Assembly (NCBI RefSeq): GCF_900104675.1
Contig: NZ_LT629944.1
Span: 124,001 to 188,000 of the forward strand
Source of the DNA: Angelakisella massiliensis
GTDB taxonomy: Bacteria > Bacillota > Clostridia > Oscillospirales > Ruminococcaceae
Length of the DNA stretch: 64,000 nt
Direction: 5' to 3'
The translations under genes and the position numbers were made by a program. The notes below the pieces were generated by a model. The model saw nothing but the letters and a program-made list of their open reading frames with translations. It was not told where the DNA came from and searched no databases. How positions within the stretch are numbered: position 1 is the first letter of the stretch; every line of letters begins with the position of its first letter. Shown piece after piece: positions 1 through 8,826 of this stretch.

Positions 1-193
1 CCCGGTGGGCGCGGGTCGTGGTATAAAAATCAGGCACATGTCCCTCTGAGTGTGCCGAAGGCATTCGGCACACTTCCAGGGGGACCCAGTCCCCCTGGAT
101 ACGCCGCTTGGTTCCTGACGAAACCAGCGGCGATACCCCCGGTTTCGCGCCCCGGTGGGCGCGGGTCGTGGTATAAAAATCAGGCACATGTCC
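1..193. repeat. 43-bp direct repeat pair (intergenic)
   Basis: Positions 1-43 and 151-193 are identical over 43 bases, starting CCCGGTGGGCGCGGG and ending CAGGCACATGTCC. Between them is a hairpin at about 79-101 (CCAGGGGGAC / GTCCCCCTGG). A diverged relative lies at about 13051-13120, so this is probably a dispersed intergenic repeat family. No gene is visible in 1-439. The window starts inside the element, so its left limit is unknown. Confidence 0.75.
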
Positions 194-245
194 TGATTTT
201 TATGATTTTGAATTTTTTCTTGGAAACAGGTTTTCTACAGTTTGA

Positions 246-277
246 TGCCCCCGGTGGTAAACCACCGGGGGCGTTTT
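246..277 (+). terminator. Rho-independent terminator-like hairpin
   Basis: A perfect 12-bp stem GCCCCCGGTGGT / ACCACCGGGGGC with a two-base loop is followed by GTTTT. It would end plus-strand transcription coming from left of the window. Confidence 0.65.
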
Positions 278-439
278 ATCTGCTGAGCGTATGCAAAAGC
301 TGTTGGAAAAAGCTGTGCCCAAAGGGAGTGCTCTTTTGAAACTGTATCCTTCAGATGACGGACATCAGATTTTCCCGAAGGAACTATCCCTTCCCACTAA
401 AGCGATATTCCTGATGTGCTTAAAACGCTTGCGCAAATA

Positions 440-1051
440 TCAGGGATTCTTCCTGGATGGAGAGCAGGCACCGTAGCTGCTGATAATATCCTCCGCCACC
501 TGACGGCGGGTAAGGCAGCGGTCCATCGCCCGTTTTTCAATGGCTCTGTGGGCCTGAGGTTCGGTCATCTCTTCTTTGTCAATCAGCAGCCATTTGGCCC
601 TGTTGACCAGACGGATCTCCTCCATTTTTTCCTCAAGGGTCAGGGTCTTTTTCCCCGCTTTTCTCAGCCGTTCCCTGGCACTTGCCATCCATTCCAACGC
701 CTGAATCGCCATCTGCCGGGAGGTGGGCTTGGGCAGGAGAAAAACTCCCTGCTCCGCTGCCTGATCATAAATTTCCGGATACATCTCCCGTCTGACCAGC
801 AGTAATACTACCGATTCTCCTTCCCGGCACAAATCCACCGCAAAACCCACAGCGGTTTCGTCAGGCAGGGGAGCATTGACAATAACAAAATCAAACGCCT
901 TTTCAAGCAGAGCCCGTCTGGCCGCACCCACACTGGCCTCCTGTCTCACCAAAGTATAAGGAGGGCCGGAAAGCAGCGGAAGCAGCGCCCCATTAAAGCT
1001 TTCCGACGCTGACACCAGCAGAACACTGTAGGACCGTTCCTTGAGGCTCAT
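440..1051 (-). CDS. ANTAR-domain response regulator (putative antiterminator)
   Basis: A 203-residue protein. Residues 1-120 resemble a degenerate receiver domain, and roughly residues 135-195 match an ANTAR RNA-binding domain (a helical segment containing LVNRAKWLLIDKEEMTEPQAH). ANTAR proteins bind paired RNA hairpins and prevent premature termination. The start is set by GGAGGGAAGCTGCG before ATG. It lies 41 bp downstream of a glutamine synthetase gene on the same strand, a common pairing in Clostridia, so nitrogen control of that operon is the likely job. The receiver part lacks a clear phospho-acceptor pattern, so regulation may not depend on phosphorylation. Family call is firm; the target is inferred. 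Confidence 0.85.
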   Translation of the reverse strand: MSLKERSYSVLLVSASESFNGALLPLLSGPPYTLVRQEASVGAARRALLEKAFDFVIVNAPLPDETAVGFAVDLCREGESVVLLLVRREMYPEIYDQAAEQGVFLLPKPTSRQMAIQALEWMASARERLRKAGKKTLTLEEKMEEIRLVNRAKWLLIDKEEMTEPQAHRAIEKRAMDRCLTRRQVAEDIISSYGACSPSRKNP

Positions 1052-1092
1052 CGCAGCTTCCCTCCCCTTCTCTTATTTTCTACAGCAAATCT

Positions 1093-2307
1093 TCATCGTT
1101 GTCCGCAGTACAGTTCCACCAAACCAGCCGGCATCCTCTGTTTTATAAAATCACTGTTTCTGGCCGTTGCCGCCGCTTCCTGCAGGCTTTCCGGCAGGGC
1201 TTTGAATTTTTGAAGCACTTCTCCCGGGGCAGTGAACAGATTGATGTCTGCCGGTTCCACCAGGGGAAGCTTCTGGGAAATGCCATAAAGACCCGCATAA
1301 ATCAGCAGGGCAAAAGCCAGATACGGATTGGCCATGGGATCCGGCGAGCGCAGCTCCGCCCGGCGATAGGCGTCCGCAGCCGCCGGGACCCGGATGAGCT
1401 GAGAACGATTTTCTTGTGACCAGGAGATATACCGGGGTGCTTTGGCGCTGCCGAACCGCTGATAGGATTGAGAACTTGGGTTAAGAAAAACTGTCATTTC
1501 CGGAATCTTTTCCAGAATACCAGCGATGATCCAGGGCAGCAGATCTTCTCCACTGTCGCTGCGGGCGGAAATATTGATGTGGAATCCGTTTCCCGGCCGT
1601 CCTGTCAAAGGCTTGGGGGAAAAATCCGCCCACAGTCCATTGGCCCCCGCCACCGCCTTGACCACTGTCTGAAAAGTCATGGCGTCATCCGCCGCGTTCA
1701 GCGGCCTGGAATAGCGGAAGTCGATCTCGTTCTGGCCCGGGCCCTCCTCATGATGAGAGCTTTCGGGGAAAATGCCCATTCTCTCCAGAGTCAGGCAGAT
1801 CTCCCGGCGGACATTTTCTCCTCTGTCCTCCGGCGCCGCATCCATATATCCCGCCTGGTCATGAGGCTCTTTGGTAGGCTCCCCTTTTTCGTTGAGGCGG
1901 AAAAGATAAAACTCCAGCTCTGAACCGAAGAAAAAGTGGATTCCCTGCTTTTCCGCCTGCTCTACCGCCTTTTTCAGCAGGCTCCTGGTGTCGTTGTCCA
2001 GCACGGTCCCGTCAGGATGGCAAACCGAGCAGAACATCCGTACCACACGCCCATGCTCCGGACGCCAGGGCAGATCTGTCAGTGTCTCCGGGTCCGGCCG
2101 CAAAAGGAGATCGGATCTGGTCTCATCCCCGAAGCCCCGAATAGCGGAAGCATCAATCGCAATGCCATGTTCAAAGGCCCGGGGCAGTTCTCCCGGCATG
2201 ATGGCAATATTTTTCTGTCTGCCGAAAATATCACAAAAGGCAAGACGAATGAATTTAACGTCCTCCTCCCGGACGTATTGCAGTACTTCCTGGGGAGAAT
2301 ATTTCAT
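1093..2307 (-). CDS. glnA: Glutamine synthetase, type I
   Basis: Glutamine synthetase makes glutamine from glutamate, ammonia and ATP in the cytoplasm. Visible family motifs are SELEFYLF, the NEIDFRYS stretch, the FSPKPLTGRPGNGFHIN metal/ATP site and RVP...AELRSPDPMANPYLA. The 404-residue length is slightly short for the family (about 440). The start is taken at MKYSPQEVLQYV, typical of the family. An upstream in-frame ATG at 2364 has no RBS and gives an atypical N-terminus. A promoter at 2522-2551 and a structured leader precede it, and an ANTAR regulator follows, suggesting nitrogen-responsive antitermination. Confidence 0.93.
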   Translation of the reverse strand: MKYSPQEVLQYVREEDVKFIRLAFCDIFGRQKNIAIMPGELPRAFEHGIAIDASAIRGFGDETRSDLLLRPDPETLTDLPWRPEHGRVVRMFCSVCHPDGTVLDNDTRSLLKKAVEQAEKQGIHFFFGSELEFYLFRLNEKGEPTKEPHDQAGYMDAAPEDRGENVRREICLTLERMGIFPESSHHEEGPGQNEIDFRYSRPLNAADDAMTFQTVVKAVAGANGLWADFSPKPLTGRPGNGFHINISARSDSGEDLLPWIIAGILEKIPEMTVFLNPSSQSYQRFGSAKAPRYISWSQENRSQLIRVPAAADAYRRAELRSPDPMANPYLAFALLIYAGLYGISQKLPLVEPADINLFTAPGEVLQKFKALPESLQEAAATARNSDFIKQRMPAGLVELYCGQR

Positions 2308-2399
2308 ACAAACACCCGCTTTCCTGAAATTCAAATCCTGCCGCTCAGGGATACGCTTTTCCATGGCACAGCCAACTGATCCCGGCAGCCTTCAGATGG

Positions 2400-2515
2400 G
2401 AGAGAAGAAACTGAAAACAAACCTTTCCCCACACTCTTCTCCCATTTCTTTAATGGAAAAGCGTTCGTAAACAGAGGGCACCTTCCCCCTGAAAACGAAC
2501 GCCATTGCTCATTAC
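2400..2515 (-). promoter_or_regulatory. Structured leader RNA of the glutamine synthetase operon
   Basis: Between promoter and start codon the transcript can form successive hairpins: GCGTTCGT/ACGAACGC (2461-2468 with 2495-2502) with an inner CAGGGGG/CCCTCTG helix, a hairpin around TTCCATT...AATGGGA, and an alternative ATGGGAGA/TCTCCCAT pairing. Mutually exclusive stems before a gene paired with an ANTAR protein suggest antitermination control. I could not show the exact dual-hexaloop ANTAR consensus by eye, so the mechanism is inferred. Confidence 0.5.
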
Positions 2516-2521
2516 TGTTGT

Positions 2522-2551
2522 ATTTTAGCATCCAAAAGCGGCCCTTGTCAA
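2522..2551 (-). promoter_or_regulatory. Sigma-A promoter of glutamine synthetase operon
   Basis: Minus-strand TTGACA (2546-2551), 18-bp spacer, TAAAAT (2522-2527). It leaves a roughly 200-nt leader before the glutamine synthetase start. Confidence 0.75.
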
Positions 2552-2757
2552 TGCCGCGATGATATCTTCCTGCCGATCTTTCTTTTTTTAAAAAACCAAT
2601 CAAGTTTCTCCTTTCTCCGCCTGGTGGGGCAAGAAAATTTTCTTTCACATTTTTGTCAAAAACTGACTGTTATATCCCGAAAGAGTGCGCACACAATAAT
2701 AGCGCAAACGCCAAAACATCAAATTCAACAACTACTTTTAAGGAGTGTATTTTCATT

Positions 2758-2946
2758 ATGGCTAACAAGAAAGCGAAGGAAGCTCTGTCCAAGATCAAGA
2801 ACGAGGCTGCCCAGACTGTGGGCGTTACCCTGAAGCAGGGTTATAACGGCGACCTCACCTCCCGTCAGGCCGGCAGCATCGGCGGCGAGATGGTCAAGAA
2901 GATGGTGGAGTCCTATGAGAACTCCAATTCTTCTTCCATGCAGTAA
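2758..2946 (+). CDS. Small acid-soluble spore protein, alpha/beta type
   Basis: A 62-residue protein with the family hallmarks: the KNEAAQTVGV segment around the GPR protease region and the TSRQAGSIGGEMVKKMVE DNA-binding helix. Such proteins coat and protect DNA in dormant spores and are degraded during germination. The start at 2758 has RBS AAGGAG nine bases upstream. An earlier in-frame ATG at 2653 has no RBS. It is monocistronic, with a strong terminator directly after. Its presence indicates a spore-forming host. Confidence 0.95.
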   Translation: MANKKAKEALSKIKNEAAQTVGVTLKQGYNGDLTSRQAGSIGGEMVKKMVESYENSNSSSMQ

Positions 2947-2971
2947 CATTCTGATCCCTCAGTGATCGTGG

Positions 2972-3002
2972 GCCGGGTTTCTTCGGAAACCCGGCTTTTT
3001 TC
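2972..3002 (+). terminator. Rho-independent terminator of the spore protein gene
   Basis: Perfect stem GCCGGGTTTC-TTCG-GAAACCCGGC followed by six T residues. Confidence 0.9.
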
Positions 3003-3163
3003 TTTGCAGAAAATGTGCGGAACTAATCTCATCTGTTTTCATCCATAACGAGCCTGCTTTCTACCGCTGTTTCCAGTGCTGTGATAAGCATCTTTTCCCT
3101 ACCGGCCCCAAACAGAGTATCTCTGGCTTCATCAGCACAAAAGAAATACAGCAAAGCAAAAAC

Positions 3164-3192
3164 TTGACTTTGCCGCCGGTTTGGCTTACATT
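3164..3192 (+). promoter_or_regulatory. Sigma-A-like promoter
   Basis: TTGACT (3164-3169), 17-bp spacer, TACATT (3187-3192), 45 bp before the DUF554 gene start. Confidence 0.6.
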
Positions 3193-3237
3193 AATGAATA
3201 AAAACACCTCTCAGCCACTGTAAAGGAGCAACATGAA

Positions 3238-3924
3238 ATGATCGGAACCATTGCCAACACCGCCACCATCCTTGCCGGCAGCATCATCGGCAGCACCCTG
3301 CGCAAGGGGATCGGAGAAAAATACAAGTCCGCCCTGATGGACGCCATGGGCCTTGCCGCCACCGCTCTAGGCATCAATTCCATCGTTCAGGCCATGCCAC
3401 AGTCCAAATATCATGTGTTGTTTATTGTCAGCCTGGCTCTGGGAGGCGTTATCGGCACCCGACTTTCTCTGGATACGGCTTTTGAGCGGGCGGTTTCCCA
3501 TATTTCCCGGGGCTCCGATCTGGCCCGGGGATTGTCCACCGCTATTTTGCTCTACTGCGCCGGCACCCTTTCCATTCTCGGGCCTATCCAGAGCGCCCTC
3601 CAGGGGGATCATACCTATCTGTTCACCAACGCCATTCTGGACGGTATCACTTCCATCGTCCTCTCCTCCACCTTCGGCATCGGCATCGCCCTGGCGGCGG
3701 TGGTTCTGTTTTGCTGGCAGGGAGCCATTTACCTGCTGGCGGGGCTGATCGCCCCTTTTGTTACCGACACACTGATGACTGAAATCAGTCTTGTGGGAGG
3801 GGTCCTTATCCTCTCCTCCGGTCTGGGAATCCTGGGCATCAAACAGATCAAGACGCTCAATCTTCTCCCCGCCCTGTTGATTCCTCCGGTGGCAGTGACC
3901 ATCCTGTCTGCCTTTGGGATTTGA
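3238..3924 (+). CDS. DUF554 family membrane protein (YqgA/YdfK-like)
   Basis: A 228-residue, strongly hydrophobic protein with about six to seven predicted membrane segments. The N-terminus MIGTIANTATILAGSIIGS and the glycine-rich helices match the DUF554 (YqgA) family of inner-membrane proteins of unknown function. RBS AAGGAG lies nine bases before ATG. An upstream ATG at 3233 is followed at once by a stop. It appears monocistronic. The family is recognised with confidence; no function can be assigned. Confidence 0.85.
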   Translation: MIGTIANTATILAGSIIGSTLRKGIGEKYKSALMDAMGLAATALGINSIVQAMPQSKYHVLFIVSLALGGVIGTRLSLDTAFERAVSHISRGSDLARGLSTAILLYCAGTLSILGPIQSALQGDHTYLFTNAILDGITSIVLSSTFGIGIALAAVVLFCWQGAIYLLAGLIAPFVTDTLMTEISLVGGVLILSSGLGILGIKQIKTLNLLPALLIPPVAVTILSAFGI

Positions 3925-4100
3925 AGCCGCCCTTTTACCCTTATGGACACTCATCCTGTCGCAAAACTTTCTCCCCTGTTTCCTGTCAGGGAAACCGGCG
4001 CTGTAAAAAAACAAAGCCAATCGGAAACGACGTTTCCAGCTGCCTCAATGATTCTGACAAATCGCTGGAGCAGAACAATTAGCGTGAAGCTTTTGCAAAG

Positions 4101-4140
4101 AAAGAAGTTGGATTTTACAATAAAATCCAACTTCTTTTCG
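4101..4140 (+). terminator. Rho-independent terminator
   Basis: A near-perfect AAGAAGTTGGATTTTA / TAAAATCCAACTTCTT palindrome followed by TTCGTTT, between the DUF554 gene and the lipoprotein gene. It lies 180 bp past the DUF554 stop. Confidence 0.7.
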
Positions 4141-4200
4141 TTTCCTATAGTGAAAGAGAAAAGACTTTTTCACAAAACACACCAAGAGTAAGGAGGCATC

Positions 4201-5391
4201 ATGATGAAAGTCCCAACGATTCTGTCTTTTTCATCTTTGCTGCTGGCTGCGGCCATGATACTGAACGGCTGCGCTCCAACGGCGGAGCAAAACGTTTCCC
4301 CGGAAGTTTTTCATCAGGATTCCTCCTCCTCTTCTCAATCGGTTTCCGCTTCCTCTTCCACCCCATCCGGCTCCAATACGGAGGAGGCGGTATTTACCGA
4401 CCTGACCAGCTTGGTGTTGTCCCAAGAATTCCCTTCTCTGGAACAGATAGCCCTCACCCCCGACGGGGACAAAATTCTTTTGCTCACTGCAGGAGGGGAA
4501 AAAAGCCGCCTGGTGTCGCTGGAACTGTCCTCTCAGAAAGAAACGGTTATAACGGAGCATTCCCGGATTTTGCGGATGGACTGCTGGAATGATGAAGTCT
4601 ATCTTCTCACAGAAGATTCCGTGATCAAACAGAACCTGGAAACCGGAGAAAAATGGACGTTTCCCACAGCGGAGGATGTCTCTCTGCCATCGGCCCGTGT
4701 TTCCGGGGACGGCGCCTCTCTGGCGGTACCGGGGAAAGGGCTGCGGCTGATCCCGCTGGAAGGAAATGGAGAGCCGGTCACACTCCTCCCTGGAGAATCC
4801 CGGAATGTGACCTTGGTTCGTCCCCTGGAGGAGGGGCTTTTTGCCGTCGCCCTGCGGGGAGAAGAGGGAGAGAAATACACCTGCGTTGTAAACAGCCAGG
4901 GAGAGATCCTTTTCCAGGGACAGCTGAATGGATCTTACCCCACAGTCTGGCAGGAGGGAATTCTTGTGTCCCAGGATCAGGAAACCCAGGGTGACGGAAC
5001 AGTGGCCCTGGTGAATCTGGAGGCCGGTCAGGTCAAGGAATTCACCCTCAAGAACAGGGGGGAAGAAAACGCCGCCGCCATCAGCGCTGACGGCCGATGG
5101 ATCTTGACCGGACTGTTTGAGGACAGTTCCGGTATTCTCTGGGTAAACCTCTATGATACGGACAAAGGCCAAAGCTGGCACTATACTCTCCCCTCCTCCC
5201 TTTTTCAGGGAACGCCCAATCTGGTGGGCGGGGGAGATTCCCTGCTGCTGACCAATGATGGCGTCGGCTTTCTGCGCCTGTTGGATTCGGAGGGTTATCG
5301 GCTGGTTCAGGTGGATTTTCCTCAGGAAAAGGGCATGGGAGAACAGGTTCTGGTGAAAGAACTGAACCAGGAGTTGTTTTTTCCCTCATAA
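4201..5391 (+). CDS. Secreted lipoprotein with beta-propeller-like repeats
   Basis: A 396-residue protein. Residues 1-24 form a lipoprotein signal peptide ending in the lipobox LNGC, so it should be anchored to the outer face of the membrane. A Ser-rich linker follows, and from about residue 60 there are repeated short beta-strand blocks with LTPDGDKILLL- and ISADGRWIL-type motifs, as in WD40-like or YncE-like propellers. No catalytic motif is visible. RBS AAGGAGG precedes two possible starts (4201 and 4204). It is flanked by terminators, so it is probably expressed alone. Function unknown; a surface binding or sensing role is possible. Confidence 0.75.
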   Translation: MMKVPTILSFSSLLLAAAMILNGCAPTAEQNVSPEVFHQDSSSSSQSVSASSSTPSGSNTEEAVFTDLTSLVLSQEFPSLEQIALTPDGDKILLLTAGGEKSRLVSLELSSQKETVITEHSRILRMDCWNDEVYLLTEDSVIKQNLETGEKWTFPTAEDVSLPSARVSGDGASLAVPGKGLRLIPLEGNGEPVTLLPGESRNVTLVRPLEEGLFAVALRGEEGEKYTCVVNSQGEILFQGQLNGSYPTVWQEGILVSQDQETQGDGTVALVNLEAGQVKEFTLKNRGEENAAAISADGRWILTGLFEDSSGILWVNLYDTDKGQSWHYTLPSSLFQGTPNLVGGGDSLLLTNDGVGFLRLLDSEGYRLVQVDFPQEKGMGEQVLVKELNQELFFPS

Positions 5392-5407
5392 AAATGATTT
5401 TGCTGCA

Positions 5408-5458
5408 TAAAAGGCCGCCCCTGACAGGAACATTTTCCGGTCAGGGGCGGTGCCTTTA
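5408..5458. terminator. Bidirectional terminator
   Basis: The stem GGC-CGCCCCTGAC / GTCAGGGGCG-GTGCC is flanked by A-rich and T-rich tracts on both sides. It separates the plus-strand lipoprotein gene from the convergent minus-strand operon ending at 5511. Confidence 0.8.
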
Positions 5459-5510
5459 TGCAAAATTTTCACTGTCTCGGCAGCTGTCAGGGCAAAGAAG
5501 GATTTTCCTG

Positions 5511-5966
5511 TCACTGAAAACGGCAGGCGATCCCCGCCTCCTTCAGCAGCGTCAGGGCAAAACCATAGTTGCCCCGCAGACGGTCCAGTTGGCTCCTGGA
5601 AAACAAAATCAGCCCTGCGCCGCTCTCTCCCCCGCCATGGCGGAGAAACACATTGGGCAGCAGCAGCTGGGAACCTGCCAGACGTGCCAGATACTCGCCC
5701 TTATTGGGATCATTGAGCAGCGGCAAAATCACCGTATTTTTCCCTGTGGGATAGGGAAGCTTTTTTTCCACATCCAGCCACAGGGGAAAATCCGCCGCAA
5801 TCACCAGATCCAACCCTGTACAGCTTTCACGGGGAGCCGACGGTCCTTTCTTATCCAGCACAAACAACCGCTGACCGCAAAGGCTGCCCAGTTTCCGGCG
5901 AAGGCGAGAGGCTGTATGGCCGCTGCCGATGAGCAATACCTGTTTATTTTCAGCGTCCTTTTTCAT
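5511..5966 (-). CDS. Hypothetical protein with Rossmann-like N-terminus
   Basis: A 151-residue protein I do not recognise. The N-terminus VLLIGSGHTASRLRRKLG has the GxGxxxxxL pattern of a nucleotide-binding beta-alpha-beta unit, followed by alternating hydrophobic strands (LDLVIAADFPLWL, NTVILPLLND). There is no membrane segment or metal motif. RBS AAAGGAGGG lies before ATG. It is the last gene in the direction of the molybdenum hydroxylase/YjiH operon, although a GC-rich hairpin at about 6049-6099 lies upstream, so it may be attenuated or separate. A link to hydroxylase maturation is only a guess from position. Confidence 0.6.
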   Translation of the reverse strand: MKKDAENKQVLLIGSGHTASRLRRKLGSLCGQRLFVLDKKGPSAPRESCTGLDLVIAADFPLWLDVEKKLPYPTGKNTVILPLLNDPNKGEYLARLAGSQLLLPNVFLRHGGGESGAGLILFSRSQLDRLRGNYGFALTLLKEAGIACRFQ

Positions 5967-6048
5967 GACACTCCCTCCTTTGACAGACGAATGGTGACTT
6001 TAGGACAGGTAAAAAGTTTTTCCCGGATACCTTGGGGAAAGAAGCCGC

Positions 6049-6099
6049 CCGTCCGCTTTGGAAGGCAGTGGAAGGGCCATCCTCAGAGGGCGGGCGGCG
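6049..6099 (-). terminator. Hairpin after the YjiH gene (attenuator or terminator)
   Basis: GCCGCCCG(T)CC at 6049 pairs with GG(G)CGGGCGGC near 6099. On the minus strand it is followed by CTTCTTTCCCC, a weak T tract. Confidence 0.5.
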
Positions 6100-6143
6100 A
6101 ACAAGCATCTATCTTTCCCACAGAAGAGGCTTTTTCACTTATT

Positions 6144-7457
6144 TCAGAACAACAGATGGGAGATGAGGGCCAGAACAGGAACAGCAATGATGGTACGGAC
6201 GATGAACACCAGCACCAGCTCGCTCATTTTCACCTTCATGGAAGAGCCCAGCATAGCGTTGCCCGCCTCGGTCATAAAGACGATCTGCATGATGGCCAGC
6301 ATCACCACAAAGAAAGCGCTCTGAGGGGCCACACCCTGGCCGGAGATGGCGATGACAGGGAGGCTCACTTCAATGAAGCCCAGCAGGGCGCCGGGAGCGA
6401 TAGCCGCGGCATCAGGCATTCCCAGCAGGGACAGGATAGGGGCAATGGGCTTGCCCAACCAGGTGAACACAGGGGTGAAATGGACCAGTGTCAGGGTAAC
6501 CACCACAATGGGGATCATATAGGCGATGATCCGCTGAGAGAATTTCAGGGCGTTGAGGAGGCTGCCCACAAAGGCCTTGAGGGTAAACTCCTCACTTCTG
6601 GCGGCTGCGGCGGCCAAAGCCCGCTGGAAACGGCTGCCTTCCTGGACCGGCTGAGGCTTTTCCTCTTCACCGGAAATATATTCGTTCTTTACCAGGGAGA
6701 GAGGGGGAATCCGTACGGTGACAGCAGTCATGAAGAACACCAGCAGCAGAGTGATAATAACCATCTGCCCGTAGCGCTCCTCCACACCGGCCATGGCGGC
6801 CAGCACGCTGATATAACCCACGCTGACGGTGGAGAAGTTGGTGATGGCGGTCATGCCTTCCTTCCGGGTATAGATGCCGGAAGCGTAGTATTGATCGGAC
6901 ATATAAACGCCTACAGCAGGAGAGACCATGAAGGCGGACAGACAGTTGACAGCAGCCTGACCGGGCATTTTGAAGATGGGGCGCATCAGAGGCTCCAGCA
7001 GCGTGCCCAGGAACTCCACGATACCGGACTTGAGCATAAAGATGATCAGCCAGCCGGCGATGGTGACGGTGAGCATGACGTTCTGGGCCAGGGTGATCAC
7101 CTGTCCGCCTATGTCGGGATTCTGGAAGATGGAGGCAGGGCCGACTTTCAGAAGGATGCACAGGACAAAGATAAAGGCCAGAATGTAAAAGACGAATTTG
7201 GAGGGTTTGTCATCCTTGTGGAACTCCACAAACTTGGGGGATTTGACCACTTTGGCCATAAAGATGGTGAACATCAGAACAGAGAGGGAGATCACCACCA
7301 AAATAGGGAGAATCGGCCCAAGGAAAGCCTTGATGGTGTTGATGAACACCACAATGGGCACTGTCGCGCCGCTGACGGGGATGAGGAATAAAAAGATACC
7401 GATGAGGCTGAGGATGATAAATTTCGCGATGCCTTTGGTTCCGACTTTCTCAGTCAT
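6144..7457 (-). CDS. YjiH-family membrane protein (Gate/nucleoside-recognition domain)
   Basis: A polytopic membrane protein of about 437 residues with around ten hydrophobic segments. The motif set (GIVEFLGTLLEPLMRPIFKMPGQ; PAVGVYMSDQYY; GQGVAPQSAFFVVMLA; MTEAGNAML) is that of YjiH proteins with a Gate (nucleoside-recognition) domain. Substrate is unproven for the family; nucleobase, nucleoside or ion transport has been suggested. The start is placed at MTEKVG, 12 bases after AGAAAGGG. An upstream GTG sits too close to the RBS. It follows a second YjiH gene by 49 bp and lies downstream of a xanthine-dehydrogenase-type enzyme, which fits purine uptake. Confidence 0.8.
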   Translation of the reverse strand: MTEKVGTKGIAKFIILSLIGIFLFLIPVSGATVPIVVFINTIKAFLGPILPILVVISLSVLMFTIFMAKVVKSPKFVEFHKDDKPSKFVFYILAFIFVLCILLKVGPASIFQNPDIGGQVITLAQNVMLTVTIAGWLIIFMLKSGIVEFLGTLLEPLMRPIFKMPGQAAVNCLSAFMVSPAVGVYMSDQYYASGIYTRKEGMTAITNFSTVSVGYISVLAAMAGVEERYGQMVIITLLLVFFMTAVTVRIPPLSLVKNEYISGEEEKPQPVQEGSRFQRALAAAAARSEEFTLKAFVGSLLNALKFSQRIIAYMIPIVVVTLTLVHFTPVFTWLGKPIAPILSLLGMPDAAAIAPGALLGFIEVSLPVIAISGQGVAPQSAFFVVMLAIMQIVFMTEAGNAMLGSSMKVKMSELVLVFIVRTIIAVPVLALISHLLF

Positions 7458-7506
7458 AAATAAGTACACCCTTTCTACATTCGGCCACAGGCCGGATTAC
7501 ACAGCT

Positions 7507-8826
7507 TCAAAACACCAGATGGGATACCAGCGCCGCCAGAGGAATCCCCAGAGCGGTGCGCACAACAAAGGTCAGCAGCAGGTCTTTGAGACGGATGGGC
7601 ACCTGGGAGCCCAGCATGGCGTTGCCCGCCTCGGTAAAGAAGATAATCTGTATCACCGACAGCAGCACCACAAAGAAGGCGCTTTGGGGAGCCACTCCCT
7701 GGCCGGCGATACTGATGGAGGGCAGGCTCACCTCCACAATGCCGATGAGCACTGACGGCGCGATTTTTGCGGCGTCCGGCAGCCCCAGCAGCGCCAGGAT
7801 GGGGGCAATGGGCTTGCCCAGCCACTGAAACAGGGGGGTATAGTGGACCAGGGTGAGCACCAGCACCACACAGGTGATCATAACACCGATGATCTTTTGG
7901 GCAAAGCAGAGAGCGCTTACCAGACTGCCCCAAAAGGCTTTCCAGGTAAATTCCCGGCTTTTTTCCGCGCCTGCGTCCAGGGCCTTGCGCCACCGCTGGC
8001 TGAAGGTCATTTTTTCCGGGCGGCGCATTGCGGGAGTCTGGGGAGTGCCGTCGGCATAAATCTCCGGTTTCAGGGAAAGGGGCGGAATCCGGACGCAGAT
8101 CATAGCCATCACCAGCACCAGGATAAAACTCCACAGAATCACCTGGCTGTACATCCCCTCAATGCCCGCCATGGACACCAGCACCCCCATGTAGCCCACG
8201 CTGATGACGCTGAAGCTGACGATGACGGAGCAGGCTTCCCGCTGGGTATAGCTTTTGGAGAGATAATACTGTTCGGTGAAATATACGCCCACCGAGGCGG
8301 AGGAGACAAAGGAGGACAGGCAGTTGACTGCCGCTTCACCGGGGAGACGAAACAGGGGGCGCATTACCGGTTCCACCAGAATGGAGACAAACTCCACCAC
8401 ACCGGATTTGAGGATGAATACCACGCCCCATCCCGCCAGGATAATGGTGGTCATGACGGTGGAAGCCAGCTCCAGCACTTTTCCTCCCACATTGGGGTCC
8501 TGGAGAGGCGCCGGACCCACACCCAGCAGAATCAGTACAATCAGCAGGGCGGTGGAGAAGAAGAAGCCCACCTTCACCGGACCTTCCCGCTGCAGATACT
8601 TCCGAAAGGGTTCCAGCCTCAGACCTTTTCCCAGTACCACAAACACTGCCAGAGACAGGCAGGACAGCACCGGCAGCAGCACCACCCACCGGCCCAGGAG
8701 GGCCTTGAACTGTCCCGAAGCCCAGACGATGGGGGCACTGCCCCCTATCACCGGAACAAAAAATAACACGATTCCCAGGACACTGAGCAAGGTGAAGCGA
8801 AAATAATCAGTTTGTCTGCGTTCCAT
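7507..8826 (-). CDS. YjiH-family membrane protein, tandem paralogue
   Basis: A 439-residue paralogue of the protein at 6144-7457, sharing the blocks SGVVEFVSILVEPVMRPLFRLPGEAAVNCLSSF, GQGVAPQSAFFVVLLS and FTEAGNAMLGS in the same order. About ten membrane segments are visible. RBS AGGAGAG lies before ATG. Tandem copies suggest either a heteromeric transporter or divergence for related substrates. It sits between the hydroxylase FAD subunit and the second YjiH gene on one strand. Substrate unknown. Confidence 0.8.
   Translation of the reverse strand: MERRQTDYFRFTLLSVLGIVLFFVPVIGGSAPIVWASGQFKALLGRWVVLLPVLSCLSLAVFVVLGKGLRLEPFRKYLQREGPVKVGFFFSTALLIVLILLGVGPAPLQDPNVGGKVLELASTVMTTIILAGWGVVFILKSGVVEFVSILVEPVMRPLFRLPGEAAVNCLSSFVSSASVGVYFTEQYYLSKSYTQREACSVIVSFSVISVGYMGVLVSMAGIEGMYSQVILWSFILVLVMAMICVRIPPLSLKPEIYADGTPQTPAMRRPEKMTFSQRWRKALDAGAEKSREFTWKAFWGSLVSALCFAQKIIGVMITCVVLVLTLVHYTPLFQWLGKPIAPILALLGLPDAAKIAPSVLIGIVEVSLPSISIAGQGVAPQSAFFVVLLSVIQIIFFTEAGNAMLGSQVPIRLKDLLLTFVVRTALGIPLAALVSHLVF

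Noticed and set aside
5394-7391. 665-codon open frame on the plus strand opposite the YjiH genes
   Set aside because: It is the GC-rich antisense shadow of well-recognised membrane-protein genes, is rich in His/Gln/Gly without domain structure, and has no RBS.
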